From: CAVSSX01 sp963730735
GTDB lineage: Bacteria > Actinomycetota > Acidimicrobiia > Acidimicrobiales > RAAP-2
Reading direction: 5' to 3'
Assembly (NCBI GenBank): GCA_963730735.1
Contig: CAVSSX010000007.1
Span: forward strand, 186,001 to 250,000
DNA: 64,000 nt
Part shown: one piece after another, positions 17,647 to 30,779 of the stretch
Position numbering within the stretch: position 1 is the first letter of the stretch
Layout: each line of letters starts with the position of its first letter
Notes under the pieces: model-generated
Database searches by the model: none
Seen by the model: only the letters and a program-made list of their open reading frames with translations
What the model was told of the DNA's origin: nothing
Program-made: the position numbers and the translations under genes

Positions 17647-19680
17647 GCCCCGCCGACGATACGGCCCCGGGACCCGACAGCCGTCGACCGTCCACAAGCG
17701 CCGCCCGGCGACCAGGTGAGGCGCCGCCTCCGCGTCGCCGCCACCTGGTCGGCGGCCTGTCCTCGTCGTGGCCGGCCTCGTGGGAGGATCGGTCGCCGTG
17801 TCGGCGGCACCGGCCAGTGCCGCCACGGCGACCCCGGCGCCGATCCTGCGGGATCGACGACGTTCAGCTTCAAGGAGCTCGGCCTCTCGCAGAGTTTCAG
17901 CTTCGCCTCGGTGGGACCACGATCGGCATCCAGCTGCCGGTGCCGCCAGCTCCGGCCGTCGGTCCTGAACGGCTCGCTGATCATCCCGCCCGACTTCGGC
18001 ACCGGCTCGATCGTGGTCAACTCCGGACCAGTCGTCGGCTCGGTCGACCTCCCGGCCAACGCTGAGTCCCAGCAGACGGCGAATTTCTCGGGTCCATCGC
18101 CTCGGTCCCAGTGGTCGGCAACTACGTGACCCTGAAACTCGTCCTACACAGGCCAACTCCGGCGGCCCACGACGTCCAACTCGTGTCGGGGCACCCTGCC
18201 CCTCCAGCTCATCGACCCCGACCTCGACTACAGCGGCACTCTCAGGCCCCCGACACCATCGCCACCTTCTTCCGCCGGTGCTCGACACGTTGGTCCTCTA
18301 CGTGCCGTCGACGCCGACGCCGGCCGAACAGACGGCGGCCCTCGACCTGGCCGCCGGCGTGGCCAGCGCCTACCAGTTGGTCCCGGTGGCCATCAGCGTC
18401 GAGCCACGGACGGCGGCGCGCTCCTGGCGCTGCCGCCGGGCGATCTGGTGCGCGGATCGTGATCCGCAGACGGGCACGGCCGGAATACAGCTGATGACCG
18501 AACCGGACGGCAGCGCCCTGTTGGTCGTGGACGGCTCGGCGAGCACCTTGCCGAGCAGGCGACCCTGCTCAGCGCCCAGGTGGCGAAGCTCGTCCAGACG
18601 ACGACCGCCACGGTCACCAAACCGCTCGCGTCGCCCACCGTGAGTTGAACCCGGTCACCTTCAGCCAACTCGGCATCGGCGGCACCAGTACCTTCAGCGG
18701 GACCAACCAACTGGCCTTTGGCGTCGACGAGACGGCTCTCGGCGGCGTGGCCAGTTCGATGGCGTCAGCCTCCAGGCCGCCTACACGCCGGTCGATTCCG
18801 GCGCCAAGGCCACGTCCAGGTGGTGGTGGGCGGCGTCGCCCTGGCCTCCCAGCTCCTCGACGGCTCGGGCACGCTGGACCTTCCTTCACCATCCCCTCGG
18901 CGCTGGTCCAGCGCACGACAACGTCCTGGTGAACCTGCAGCTCCGGCCGGCTTCAACTGCGCCAGCGCCGGCCGGACGATGAACTTCACCATCGACCCCG
19001 TCGACCATCCAGGTGACCAACGCCTCGGGTGGGCAGGCGGCTTCCCCACGTCCCCAGGCCCTCATTCCGACGTTCCAGGTGGCCTTCGGCGACCCGAGCG
19101 CCACCAAGCTGTCGGCGGCCGTCCAGACGTGGCCGGCCTCCAGCGCATCTCGACCACGATGCTGCACCCGACGGTGAGAGCCCTGTCCACCGCCACCGGC
19201 AACAACGCCCCGCTGTTGCTGGTCGCCACGAGCAGCGAGATCCCGAGCAGCATCGTGCCGCCGCTGTCGGGCCGGGCACGTCGGCCTTCAAGGTCGACGA
19301 CGCCGCCAAGGGCCATTCTCCATGGGGTCGAAGGTCGCCTCGCTGCAGGTGTTCGACCAGACCTCGAACAACCGGACCGTGGTCCTGGCCACGACGACGG
19401 GGACGTGGGCCTCTCGGACTCGCTGTTCCCGGCCCTGGGCGACACGCTCGACCTGGGCAACCTCGCCGGTGACGTGGCCGCCGTCGGACCAGCGGCAACC
19501 TGGTCAACCTCACGGTCGACGCCGGGGACCCCAGAGTCACGGCCGCCGCCAGGAGCCACAAGAAGCTCGACGAGGCCGTCGCCGCCGTGGTGATCCTGAT
19601 CATCCTCATCGCCGTGCTCTGGGCCGCGCTGCGCTACCGACGACGGCGGCGGCGCAACCGGAACCCGACGACGGTGGTTG
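17643..19680 (+). pseudogene. BcsB-like exported protein (cellulose-synthase partner), many frame breaks
   Basis: Starting at GTG 17643 and switching frame repeatedly, one can read: an N-terminal soluble leader, a signal segment (VAGLVGGSVAVSAAPASAA), FSFKELGLSQSFSF, LNGSLIIPPDFGTGSIVV, VPVVGNYVTLKL, then LDTLVLYVPSTPTPAEQTAA, QLAFGVDETALGG, VASLQVFDQTSNNRTVVL, and finally a C-terminal membrane helix AVAAVVILIILIAVLWAALRY followed by Arg-rich residues. Export signal, beta-rich repeats and a single C-terminal anchor match BcsB, the extracytoplasmic partner of cellulose-synthase-type GT2 enzymes. Each break is repaired by one base, usually in a homopolymer. Family assignment is by layout; the end is approximate. 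Confidence 0.5.
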
Positions 19681-21196
19681 ACCTCGCCGCCCGACCAGCG
19701 CACGACGGACCCGCGCCTCGCCGGGCCTTCCGAGCACCCCGCCCCCACGCGGACCCTGGTGGCGGGAACGGCCGTTCCCCGCTCATCGGTCGCTGGGCGG
19801 TGCTGGTGGTCGCGGTCGGCATCGGGTTCCACGCCACCCTCGTCTCCGCCGTCACCCAGTCCTACAACGGCGACCCGCTCGACTATCTGTTCCTCCTCCC
19901 GCTCTGGGGCTTCGTCCTCGTCCTAGGGACCCACTGCACCGGGGCCAGGAGCTCCCGATCCACGACCGCCAGATCGACTGGATCCTGGCCCTGGCCGTCG
20001 CCGGGCTGATTGTGATGCTCGACGTGCTCCTCCGGCCCCGGCTCGGCGCCACCGCCGAGCTGGTCCGCATCGCATCTTCGCCCTGCTGCTGTTCTTATGT
20101 GCGGCAGCATCCTGCTCTTCGGCCTACGCACCACCGGCCGCTACTGGGCGACCTGGCTCTTCTTCTTCGCCTGCTGGCCCCTGCTGTACCGCTTCGCCGG
20201 CGCCGCCCTCGGGGGGACCACCAAGGCCTACGGCCTCCTCAACGTGGCGTCACGGCGATCGTCGTCGTCGTCGCCACCGGCCCGCCGGCCCGTCGGCGAT
20301 TGCTCAACGGCGTCCTCACGTTGATCGTCGGGATCGTGGCGGTCGAGGTCCTCGCCCACGAGCTCTGGCTCCGTCGGCCACCCAGCTCCTGCCCTCGGTG
20401 CTGGCCCTGGTGGCCGTGGTGGGGGTCGAGGTGCGGCGCGAGCCCAGGGGATGACCGTCCTCGGCACGCCGGCCAACCCCCACGGGGCGGTGAAGAAGCC
20501 GGTCCCCGCCGGGCGGCCTTCCTGGTCTTCGGCGGCCTGCTGGGCGCCTTCGCCAAACTGACCCCGGTGGCCCGAGCCCCGACTCGCTGGCCCAGGCCCA
20601 CCCGGCCTGGACCACCACGGCGGTCGTGCCGGTCGGCTGGAAGACCCACGGCCGCCGGAGCGACGACTGGCCGCCGCCTTACTTCGGCCTCGGGTCGACC
20701 TGGTACCGCTACCAGTTCGTCCCGACCGGACGGGCCCAGTCAGCAAACGGGTGGTGGTCGACGCTCTCACCGTCGGCAACCTCGGGCCGCTCGACGTCTA
20801 CCCGGCCATCAACTGCTACAAGCTCCCGGTCGCCTACCTCCAGTCGCCGGACACCATCGACCTCGGGCACGGGGTGGGCGACGCTCTTCTACGCCAACTG
20901 GGCCTCGGCGGCCAAGGCCGCAACTCCCAGTGGGTCATGCTCACCTGGACCTGGAGGATCCACGCCCGGGGCACTACGTACTTCCAGCGCCTGAACGTGC
21001 TGACCCTGGACGGTCAGGCGGGCGTCGCCGGTTTCCCGGTCCCGACGGCGCCGGGCACCAACGACAGCGTCCGGACGACGTTCAGCGACATCCTGCGCGG
21101 CGTGTCGACGCTCCAGCCCCGAGCCCCGGCGGCACCGTCGACCGGCTGGTCTCGTTCTCCCGCGTCGTGGTCGACCACCAGGCGGTCGGCGGGTGA
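19678..21196 (+). pseudogene. Polytopic membrane protein resembling an exosortase with an EpsI-like tail, frame-broken
   Basis: With frame switching it reads a first helix RWAVLVVAVGIGFHATLVSA, YNGDPLDYLFLLPLWGFVLVLG, a loop ELPIHDRQIDWI, helices ILALAVAGLIVMLDVLL and GSILLFGLRTTGRYWATWLF, FFACWPLLYRFAG, and more hydrophobic segments to about 20400. The soluble tail reads PPYFGLGSTWYRYQFVPT, LTVGNLGPLDVYPAINCYKL and WVMLTWTWRIHARGTTYFQRL. The helix pattern and DRQ loop recall exosortases, and the tail recalls EpsI-like domains. I could not find the catalytic Cys motif, so an inactive or different membrane protein is possible. Its stop overlaps the next GTG start. Confidence 0.35.
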
Positions 21197-22636
21197 CCGT
21201 GACGACAGCTCCTCACCGGTCCGAGTCGGTGGTGCCCGACCAGAGCGTGCCGGCCTGTTCGACGGCAGCCCAACATGTCGGCTGTGGTGACCCTCACCCG
21301 GCGCGAAAGCAGGTCCTGCTGGGGGCGCTGTCCCTGGTGGTGTCTTGTTCGGGTGCTTCCCCGCCAGACCTAAGTTACCCTGGTGGCGATGGCCACTGCC
21401 CTCTACCTGTTCAATCTTATCGACAGGGCGATCTGTTCTCCCGTGGCGTGGGCACGAACTCCCCCGAGTACCGCGTCAGCGACGAGGAGGCGGGGCCCTC
21501 GCCGACGAAGACCTGCCGTTGTACACGGTCTTCGTCCCGGCCTTCGACGAGCCCGAATGGTCCGGCTGATGACAGCCTCTCCGCGCTCGACTACCCGACG
21601 AGAAGCTCGAGGTCCAGCTGCTGCTCGAGGCCGACGACACCGAGACGTCGGGCGGCCGGCGCGTCGGCGCAACGGCACTGCGGGCCGCATCGTCCTGGTA
21701 CCCCCGGCCGAGCCCCGGACCAAGCCGAAGGCCTGCAACTACGGCCTGCAGTTCGCCACCGGCGAGATCGTCACGATCTACGACGCCGAGGACCAGCCCG
21801 AGCCGCTGCAGCTGCGCCGGGCCGTCGTCGCCTTCAGCGCCGCCGCCCGACGTCGCCTGCCTGCAGGCCAAGCTCTCCTACCACAACGCCGGCAGAACCT
21901 CATCACCCGCTGGTTCACCGCCGAGTACGACCTGTGGTTCGGCTACTTCCTGCCCGGCCTGGTGACCACGCTCGCCCATCCCGCTCGGCGGCACGTCCAA
22001 CCACATCGGCCGCCGTCTCCGGACCTGGGCGGCTGGGACCCGTTCAACGTGACCGAGGACGCCGACCTCGGCATCCGGCTCGCCGCGGGGCTAGCGCACG
22101 GCGGTGCTCGACTCGGTCACATGGAGGAGGCCAACAGCGACTCGTCAACTGGGTCAGGCAGCGCTCCCGTTGGTACAAGGGCTACCTGCAGACGTGGCTC
22201 GTGCACATCCGCCAGCCCCGCCGGCTCAAGCAGAAGATCGGCGCCGCGGGCTTCCTCGGTTCCAGCTACGGCGGCACGCCGCTCCTCGCGGTGCTCAACC
22301 CTTGTTCTGGGGGCTGACCCTGATCTGGTGGCTGGCCCACCCGGCCTTCATCCGTGGCTGTTCCCACCGCTGCTGTTCTACCCGGCCATGCTGTCGCTGG
22401 TCTTGGGCAACGTCGGCCTCATCTACTGCGGCTCGCCTCCAGGGTGGACCGCAACCCTCGCCTCTCCCGCCTGCGTGGTGCCCGCCTACTGGGCGATGAT
22501 GGCTCGCCGCGGTCAAGGCGTTCGTGCAGCTGGTCTTCCAGCCCTCGTACTGGGAGAAGACCGTCCACGGCCTCGACGACAGACCCGACGATGATCTTCG
22601 TGGACCAGAAGCCGGGACCCTCGGCCCCTATCCCGG

Positions 22637-22640
<4 letters not shown>
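21193..22640 (+). pseudogene. Cellulose-synthase-like glycosyltransferase family 2 membrane enzyme, frame-broken
   Basis: Starts at GTG 21193 (GTGA overlap). Readable pieces in order: an N-terminal helix VALATALYLFNLID, LPLYTVFVPAFDEPEW, LEVQLLLEADD, RTKPKACNYGLQFATGEIV, TIYDAEDQPEPLQL, RWFTAEYDLWFGYFLPGL, DPFNVTEDADLGIRL (the TED motif), QRSRWYKGYLQTWLVH (the QxxRW motif), membrane segments and the tail FQPSYWEKTVHGLDD. These are the D, DxD, TED and QxxRW elements of processive GT2 synthases (BcsA/XagB type), which polymerise a sugar nucleotide and extrude the chain. At least eight single-base breaks. Its BcsB-like partner lies upstream. Confidence 0.65.
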
Positions 22641-24699
<2,059 letters not shown>

Positions 24700-24972
24700 C
24701 CGCGCAGCGGGCGACGGCCGGCGTCGCTGGCCGCCCTCGGGGGGCCTCGGCGTCACCGGCCGGACCAGCAGCGGCCGGACGACCAGGTACAGCAACACGG
24801 CGCCGGCGATCAACAGGCCCGCCACCATCGGCCACGAGATCATCTATACCCCCCCCCGATTCCTTGAGAATGGAACCCCGTTTCGGTTGTACCACCGGTG
24901 GGTAACGTGTGCACATCCCCAAGAGATACGAGGCCCGGCCGGTTCCCGGTGCCGGCGGACCGGGAGCAGGGC

Positions 24973-26693
24973 TTAGAGGACCTCGCCGTGGTTCGGTCCC
25001 GACGAAACCGTGGGCGAACCCATCGAGACCATGGCGCTCCGGCGGACGAGGGATACGGCCGGTGACCCGGCACCGGACATGGCCGCCGTCCCGACGACCG
25101 GTCGGGCCCCTCGGCTACCGGGCCTCGCGGGGCACTCCCGGCTCGACCACGGCGGGCAGGAGCCGGCGGGCCAACGCCGCCCGCGGTGACCAGCCGAACC
25201 AGGCCCGGCGGACGAAGGCCACCAGCAGGACCACCGAGAAGGCGCCCCAGTAGCACCCACCCACGGCGAACTGCTCGAGGGCTCGCCGCGGCGGATGGCG
25301 AACACGATCGCGGCCACCACCGCCGCCAGCACCAGGAGCTGGGGCCCACGGCCCGCAGGTAGAGGCCGGGACCGAGGAACCTCCGGGTCACCGGGGGCGA
25401 CGGTCGACCGCGGGGGCCCCCGAAGAAGGCCTGGACCAGGGCCTTCAGGTGCACGAACAGCAGCCCGGTCGACAGCTCCCGGGCCCGCCAGTACGCCCGG
25501 AAGCCACCCCGGCGGGTGTAGGAGGCCAGGACGGCTCGATGCAGACGGCCACCGGCACGAAGTGCAGGGCGAACTGCACCGGCCCCGTCTCGAGGGGGGC
25601 CACGCCCGCCCGAGCCCGGCGATGGCCACGAAGAGGAGGCCGGCCGTGGCCACGCTCTGGACGTAGGTCAGCCCGGCCTCGGCCAGCTGCAGCCGCTGGC
25701 GCAGGCCCAGGCCACGTTGGCTCCCCCAGAGCAGAACCGCAGGGTGTCGAGGGCGCGTGCCCCCGCCAGCGGTACAGGCTCGGGAGTCCTCGGGTGCCGC
25801 CTGGGCCCGTCCCCCGACGATCGGCAGATAGGCGCTGGTCCAGCCACGCCGGAGCGCTTCGACCCCCGAGTGGAGATCCTCGTACAGGTTCCAGGTCGGG
25901 AAGTCGCCGATGTCGTCGAGGGCCCGGGTCGACCAGAGCACGCCCGATCCTCGCGGCGCGACCGCGTTGGCCGCATGGGCGGCGAACATCGTCCCCCGGT
26001 ACAGGGGCAGGTCCCGGTTGGCGAACGGGTCGCCGGCCGACACCGTGGCCTGCCGGGTCGTCTGCACAAAGGCCAGGTTGGGGTCCGCGGCCAACACGGC
26101 CGACCCCTGGGCCAGGAACGCCAGATTGCCCACCAGGTCGTCGGCCGCCCGGACCTCGACCACGTCGCCCAGCAGGCCTCGTTCCGGAGGAGGTCCAGGC
26201 CGGCGTTCAGGACCCCGGCCGTGTCGGCCCCCCGCCGACCGGGGTCGCCGGGCGCCGGCGGGGCGTAGTAGACGACGGTCGCTGCCGGGTGTCGGCCAGA
26301 AGACCTCCACCATTTGACGGAGGAAGGGGAGGCGGCGTCGTCGCCCACGGCGATGACCAGGCGGTCGGCCGGCCACTGCTGGTCGAGGATCGAGGCGATC
26401 GTGGCCCGGACCGTCTCGGCCGGCTCGCCGGACGTGGGCACGAGGACGCTGACCCGGAGGTCGGCCGTCTCGACCGCCGGGTCGGGCACGGCGCTGGCCC
26501 GGCGCCAGTTGGCCACCACGGCCACCAGGATCGTGAGGACCAGCAACGTCCCGGCCAGCACGTAGGGGAACGCCAGCCACAGCGCCCGGTCGTTCATGGC
26601 CCGCCAGCTCCAGGGCAGGTACCAGGCCGCCGACGCCACCACGGCGAGGCCGAGGCACCGCAGGCGCCGGTTGGCCAGGCGTACCGAGGTCAC
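24973..26693 (-). pseudogene. Second cellulose-synthase-like GT2 membrane glycosyltransferase, frame-broken
   Basis: GTG start at 26693 overlaps the stop of the upstream gene (GTGA). It reads two N-terminal helices (CLGLAVVASAAWYLPWSW, VLAGTLLVLTILVAVVANW), then the GT2 start RVSVLVPTSGEPAETVRATI, LDQQWPADRLVIAVGDD, LAFVQTTRQATVSAGDPF, RDLPLYRGTMFAAHAAN, LYEDLHSGVEALRRGW (ED acceptor motif) and an RWRG-type segment, followed by membrane helices (YVQSVATAGLLFVAIAG, LLVLAAVVAAIVFAIRRG). The order matches BcsA-like synthases. Frame breaks occur near 26180, 25760 and several places beyond 25600. It probably works with the GT-C gene before it. Confidence 0.6.
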
Positions 26694-28597
26694 GATCGTG
26701 GCCCCCCGACCTCGGCGGTGACGTGGAAGGCGGCGGCGCCCAAGCCGCGGCGGCGAGGGCTACGCCCGGCCCCGGCGCCGCGGCGTGCTCGACGTAGGCC
26801 GTCTGGGTCAGCCCCAGGGCCACCAGCCCGAGCGCCAGGACGCCCACCGCCACCGCGCCGATCGGGCCCGCACCGAGGAACCAATCGAGGCCCAGTCCGG
26901 CCGCCGGGGCGGCCAGGAGGAGCCCGACGACCACCTCACCACCGGCGTCGGCGTGGGCCAGCGACAGCAGGTCGACGACGGGGACCACCAGGAGGGCCGA
27001 GGCCGACACGGCGACGAACGCCCGCTGCCGACCGGCCCCGAGGATGCCCACGATGGCCAGCACCACGAAGGGCAGGGCCTCGACGGCGAGCAGGTGGACC
27101 AGGGCCAGGTGGGGGGCGACGAACGTCGGGTCGATGGTGCGCCGCCATTGGTGGAAGTAGGTCAGCTGGCCCCGGGCAGCCAGCCCGGCGACGGCCAGGA
27201 CGGCGAGGAAGGTGCCGACGAAGACCGTGGCGTCGACGAGCGGCGTCCCGGTCGGGCCACCACCACCAGAACCACCATCCAGGGCAGGACGACCACGGCC
27301 GGGTAGGAACCGAGGGTGGCCACGGCGTAGAGGGCCGCCGCCCCGAGCACCCACCCCCAGTGACCCTTCGTCGAGCGCCGGGCGATGCACCACAGCGCCC
27401 CGCCGAGACCGGCCACGGCGAGCGCGTCCACTTCGGCCAGCCGTCCGAGGGCCAGGGTGGGGCGCCGGCGAGCAGCACCATCCCGGCCAGGAAGCCGGCC
27501 CGGGGGCCGAACCGAACCCGGGTGGCGGCAATGGCCCCGCCGGCGCCCAGCACGACCAGGAAGAGGGCGGTCAGGCGAGCCCCTTCGAGGCCGTCGAGAC
27601 GGTGGCCCACGGCGGCCAGCGTCGGCCAGAGCGGCGAACCTGGGAGCCAGGCCGGGAAGCCGGCGGCCAGGCCGTGGCCCTGGAGGTTCTGGAGTCCGGC
27701 CGTGACGGCGATGCCCTCGTTGACCGACGGGCCGGCGCCCGAGAGCACGATCCGCACCGTCTCGAACGCCACGAAGCCGGCGACCAGGACGAGGGTGGCC
27801 ACCGTCCAACCCGACGGCGGCGGGGCCAGGGGGCCGGGATCGTCGGCCGGAAGCCAGGTCCAGGCCTCGGGCACCGCCCGCAGCTGCACCCTGGTCGCCG
27901 GCGGACGACCGGGCGAGGTGTCCGGCCACGCGGCGTCACCGGGCCACAGGAGCTCGACGGTCAGGTCTCGACGGTCGAGGACCCGCCGGAGCAGGCCGTC
28001 GGGTCCCTTGTGCTCGAGCTCCTCCTTGAGCGGCTGCGTGCGGCAGGCGAACGCCGGCTCCCGGACGGCCAGCCGTCGCACCTCTCGCCGACGGGGCCTC
28101 GGCACCCGTTGATGGGCCGACCGCGCACCCGAGGAGCGGACCGTCGACGTCCGGTCGACCGCCACGTCGGTGCGACCACTGGCCACGGCCGCCGCCAGCT
28201 CGGGCAGGAGATTCCGGTCAGCCGAGAGCGCCCGGTCCAAGACCACGACGATCCGTCCCCGTGATCGGGCGATGGCGTCGGGCAGCAGCTCCCGGCGGGT
28301 CTGCCGGCCCTCCGACCCCCGTCCCCAGGGCACGACCCTGACCGAGCCGGTCGGGTCCAGCCGTGCCGCCCAGTGCTCGTTCTGGTTGAGCCCCAACGTC
28401 CCCCCCACCAGGAATTCCACGTCCGGCGCCAGGTGGGCGAAGCAGGCGAGGAGGTCCCGGACGAACTCGTCGGTGACCGGGTGGGTCCGGGTGGCCAGGA
28501 CCACCACGCTCGTGACGACGGACGTGCCCGACCGGGCCGGGTCGCGGGTCAGCTCGCCGAGGGCGGGATCGGCGGCGAGGAGTTCGAGGGGCCCCAC
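26690..28597 (-). pseudogene. GT-C membrane glycosyltransferase with an N-terminal GT-A-like domain, frame-broken
   Basis: The first about 190 residues (VVVLATRTHPVTDEFVRDLL, RELLPDAIARSRGRIVVVLD, LSADRNLLPELAAAV) resemble a degenerate glycosyltransferase-A fold. A helix GWTVATLVLVAGFVAFETVR follows, then a GT39-like first loop (NEGIAVTAGLQNLQGHGLA), TFVAPHLALVHLLAVEALPF and many membrane segments. The frame holds to about 27440 and is then broken three or more times. The gene ends with a TGA at 26690-26692 overlapping the GT2 start. A GT-A/GT-C fusion is uncommon; the N-terminal domain may only be structural. Together with the GT2 it faces the plus-strand cluster. Confidence 0.5.
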
Positions 28598-28924
28598 CGC
28601 TACGCCGGCCGCCGGCCGAGGGGCGCGCCCGAATGGCCGTGGTCCCGGTCGCTAAGCGCGACCTCGTGGCGGAGGCGCGAACGACCAGGCCAATTGGCCG
28701 AGCGGATGTCGCCCGATCCGACCGCCGACACGCGGGTCGTGGCATCCCCCTTGCCCGACCCGTCGTCGCCGGCGGCAATTCCCATCGGGCTGGAACTTAC
28801 GGTCGCCGTGAGTTCGGAGCATCATCAAGATGTCGTAATTCGCCGGGTCGGCCGTCGTAGATTTCGTGGACGGCCGTCCCGGTGTCGTCGTGCCGTCGTC
28901 GTAGAGGGCGGTGGCGGACGGAGA
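28598..28924. other. Gene-free stretch between the glycosyltransferase operon and tRNA-Ser
   Basis: No coding pattern on either strand. An inverted repeat (8-bp stem, 28849-28856 with 28869-28876, 12-base loop) lies about 50 bases beyond the tRNA 3' end and could be its terminator. The promoter of the minus-strand glycosyltransferase operon should lie in 28600-28850, but no clear -35/-10 pair stands out. Confidence 0.4.
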
Positions 28925-29012
28925 TGGCGGAGGGAGTGGGATTCGAACCCACGGAGGCTCGCACCTCACGGCTTTTCAAGAGCCGCGCATTCGTCCACTC
29001 TGCCATCCCTCC
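28925..29012 (-). tRNA. tRNA-Ser (anticodon TGA)
   Basis: 88 bases. The acceptor stem GGAGGGA pairs with TCCCTCC. The anticodon stem CGGCT/AGCCG encloses CTTGAAA, giving anticodon TGA. A long variable arm is present, as expected for a class II tRNA, and the T-loop reads GGTTCGAATCC. The 3' CCA is encoded (28927-28925). Reads UCN serine codons. Confidence 0.95.
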
Positions 29013-29062
29013 CGGACGTACCGCCCGAGCGTAACCGGCCCGTCCCCGACGGCCGGTAGCGG

Positions 29063-29995
29063 TCAGTGGATCTGGGACCTCAGGCCGCTGAGCCAGGCGT
29101 CGGCCGCCCGCCAGGCATCGTCGGCCTCCTGGCGCCGCGCCGCGCCGTCCTCCCCGGCGGCCGGATAGGAGCCGAGGAACTTGACCTCGCTCAACCCGGC
29201 CCGCAGGTCACGGAGGCAGTCGGCCACCACCTCGTCGGCCACGTGGCCGTCCAGGTCGATCACGAAGCAGTAGTCCCCCAGGCCCTGCTTGGTCGGCCGG
29301 GACTCGAGCTTGGTCAGGTTGATGCCGCGGGCGGCGAACTGCCCGAGGATGCCGTGCAGGCTGCCCGGGCGGTCGGCCCGCTGGAAGCAGACGATGCTGG
29401 TCCGGTCGTGACCCGTCGCCGCCGGGATGCCCGAACGGGCGACGGCCACGAAACGGGTCTGGTTGTCCGGGTGGTCCTCGACGTCGTCGGCCAGGATCAC
29501 CAGGCCGTAGAGCTCGGCGGCCAGTCGCGGGGCGATGGCGGCGGTCCCCGGCTCGGGGTGCTCCCCGAGGCGCCGGGCGGCGTCGGCCGTCGAATTGGCC
29601 GCCGCCTGTTCGACGCCGGGCAGCGTGTCGGCCAGGTACTTCTGGCACTGGGCCAGGGCCACGGGGAACGACACGACCCGGCGGACGTCGGCCAGCGAGG
29701 TCGTCCGGGGGGCCATCAACTGCAGGTGGATGTCGAGGACCACCTCCCGCTGGATGAGCAGGTCGTGGTCGAACACCAGGGCGTCGAGCGAGGCGTTGAC
29801 CGTGCCCTCGATGGCGTTCTCGAGCGGGACGAACCCGAGGTCGACCTCCCCGGCCTGCACCCCGGCCAGGACGGCCGAGATGGATGGCCGGGGCTCGATC
29901 ATCAGGGCCGCCAGGTCGGGCTGGGTGAGCAGCGCCTCCTCGGTGAACGTGCCCGCCGGGCCGAAGTAGGCGACGGATGTCGCAGGGGCGGTCAC
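29063..29995 (-). CDS. pheA: Prephenate dehydratase
   Basis: 310 residues from the GTG at 29995. The catalytic domain opens with AYFGPAGTFTEEAL and contains PLENAIEGTVNASLDAL, SFPVALAQCQKYL and the DNQTRF motif with its catalytic Thr. The C-terminal ACT domain (DRPGSLHGILGQFAARGINLTKLESRP) binds phenylalanine, giving feedback control. It converts prephenate to phenylpyruvate in phenylalanine synthesis. The start is chosen because homology begins at SVAYFGPAG and a -10 element sits eight bases upstream. Intact; divergent from larB. Confidence 0.93.
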   Translation of the reverse strand: MTAPATSVAYFGPAGTFTEEALLTQPDLAALMIEPRPSISAVLAGVQAGEVDLGFVPLENAIEGTVNASLDALVFDHDLLIQREVVLDIHLQLMAPRTTSLADVRRVVSFPVALAQCQKYLADTLPGVEQAAANSTADAARRLGEHPEPGTAAIAPRLAAELYGLVILADDVEDHPDNQTRFVAVARSGIPAATGHDRTSIVCFQRADRPGSLHGILGQFAARGINLTKLESRPTKQGLGDYCFVIDLDGHVADEVVADCLRDLRAGLSEVKFLGSYPAAGEDGAARRQEADDAWRAADAWLSGLRSQIH

Positions 29996-30003
29996 ACCCG
30001 GGC

Positions 30004-30009
30004 AGGATA
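30004..30009 (-). promoter_or_regulatory. -10 element of pheA, leaderless arrangement
   Basis: TATCCT on the minus strand ends eight bases before the pheA GTG at 29995, with no ribosome-binding site between. It overlaps the start region of the divergent larB gene, so transcription of the two could interfere. Confidence 0.35.
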
Positions 30010-30018
30010 GTGAGCCTG

Positions 30019-30779
30019 ATGGACGACGCCGCACTCCGCCAGCTCCTGGCCGACGTCGCCTCGGGAGCGTGCCCCCCCGAGGAGGCCGCCCGGCGACTGC
30101 GGCGACTGCCCTTCGCCGACCTGGGCTTTGCCCGGGTCGACCACCATCGCGCCCTGCGCCAGGGCCTCCCCGAGGCGGTCTACGGGCCGGGCAAGACCCC
30201 CGAGCAGGCGGCGGGCATCGTGGTCGAACTGCTCTCGGAACCGAGCGGCCCGGTGCTGCTCACCCGGGCCGACGCCGACCAGGCCAAGGCGGCGCTCGAG
30301 GCGGCCACGGCGGCCGGCTTCGGCGAGGGGTCGGTGGTCCACCACGGGAACCTGGCCACGGTGGGCTGGCGTCCGGACGCCCCGAGAGCGGCCCAGGTGC
30401 TGGTGGTGACGGCCGGGACGGCCGACCTGCCGGTGGCCGAGGAGTGCCGCTCGGTCCTCGAGGTCCTCGGCTTCCGCCCGTCGCTGCTGGCCGACTGCGG
30501 GGTCGCCGGGGTCCACCGCCTGCTGGCGGCGGTGGACGAGCTCGGGGCAGCCGACGCCGTGGTGGTTGCGCCGGCATGGAGGGTGCGCTGGCCAGCCTGG
30601 TCGGTGGCCTGACCGCCGCCCCGGTCGTCGCCGTGCCGACCAGCGTCGGCTACGGCGCCAGCCTGGAGGGGGTGACGGCGCTGCTCGCCATGCACGCCTC
30701 GTGCGCCCCCGGCGTGACGGTGGTGGGCATCGACAACGGGTACGGCGCCGCCTGCGCCATCGCCCGGCTCCTGCGTTGA
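30019..30779 (+). CDS. larB: Nickel-pincer cofactor biosynthesis protein LarB, one frame break
   Basis: LarB carboxylates and hydrolyses nicotinic acid adenine dinucleotide, the first step to the nickel-pincer nucleotide of lactate racemase. The sequence has the N-terminal LarB region (FARVDHHRALRQGLPEAVYG) and the NCAIR-mutase-like C-terminal domain (GMEGALASLVGGL, AVPTSVGYGAS, TVVGIDNGYGA). The frame changes near 30569; adding one base there (VVVA-A-GMEGAL) gives 253 residues, the usual size. Start is ATG 30019, with GTG 30010 as the alternative. Its stop overlaps the larC start (TTGA). Confidence 0.85.

Noticed and set aside
25449..28112. 887-codon plus-strand open frame opposite the minus-strand glycosyltransferases
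   Set aside because: Pro/Arg/Gly shadow. Membrane helices and GT2 motifs are on the minus strand.
28373..29059. Plus-strand open frame running through tRNA-Ser
   Set aside because: It crosses a clear tRNA gene and has no domain or start signal.
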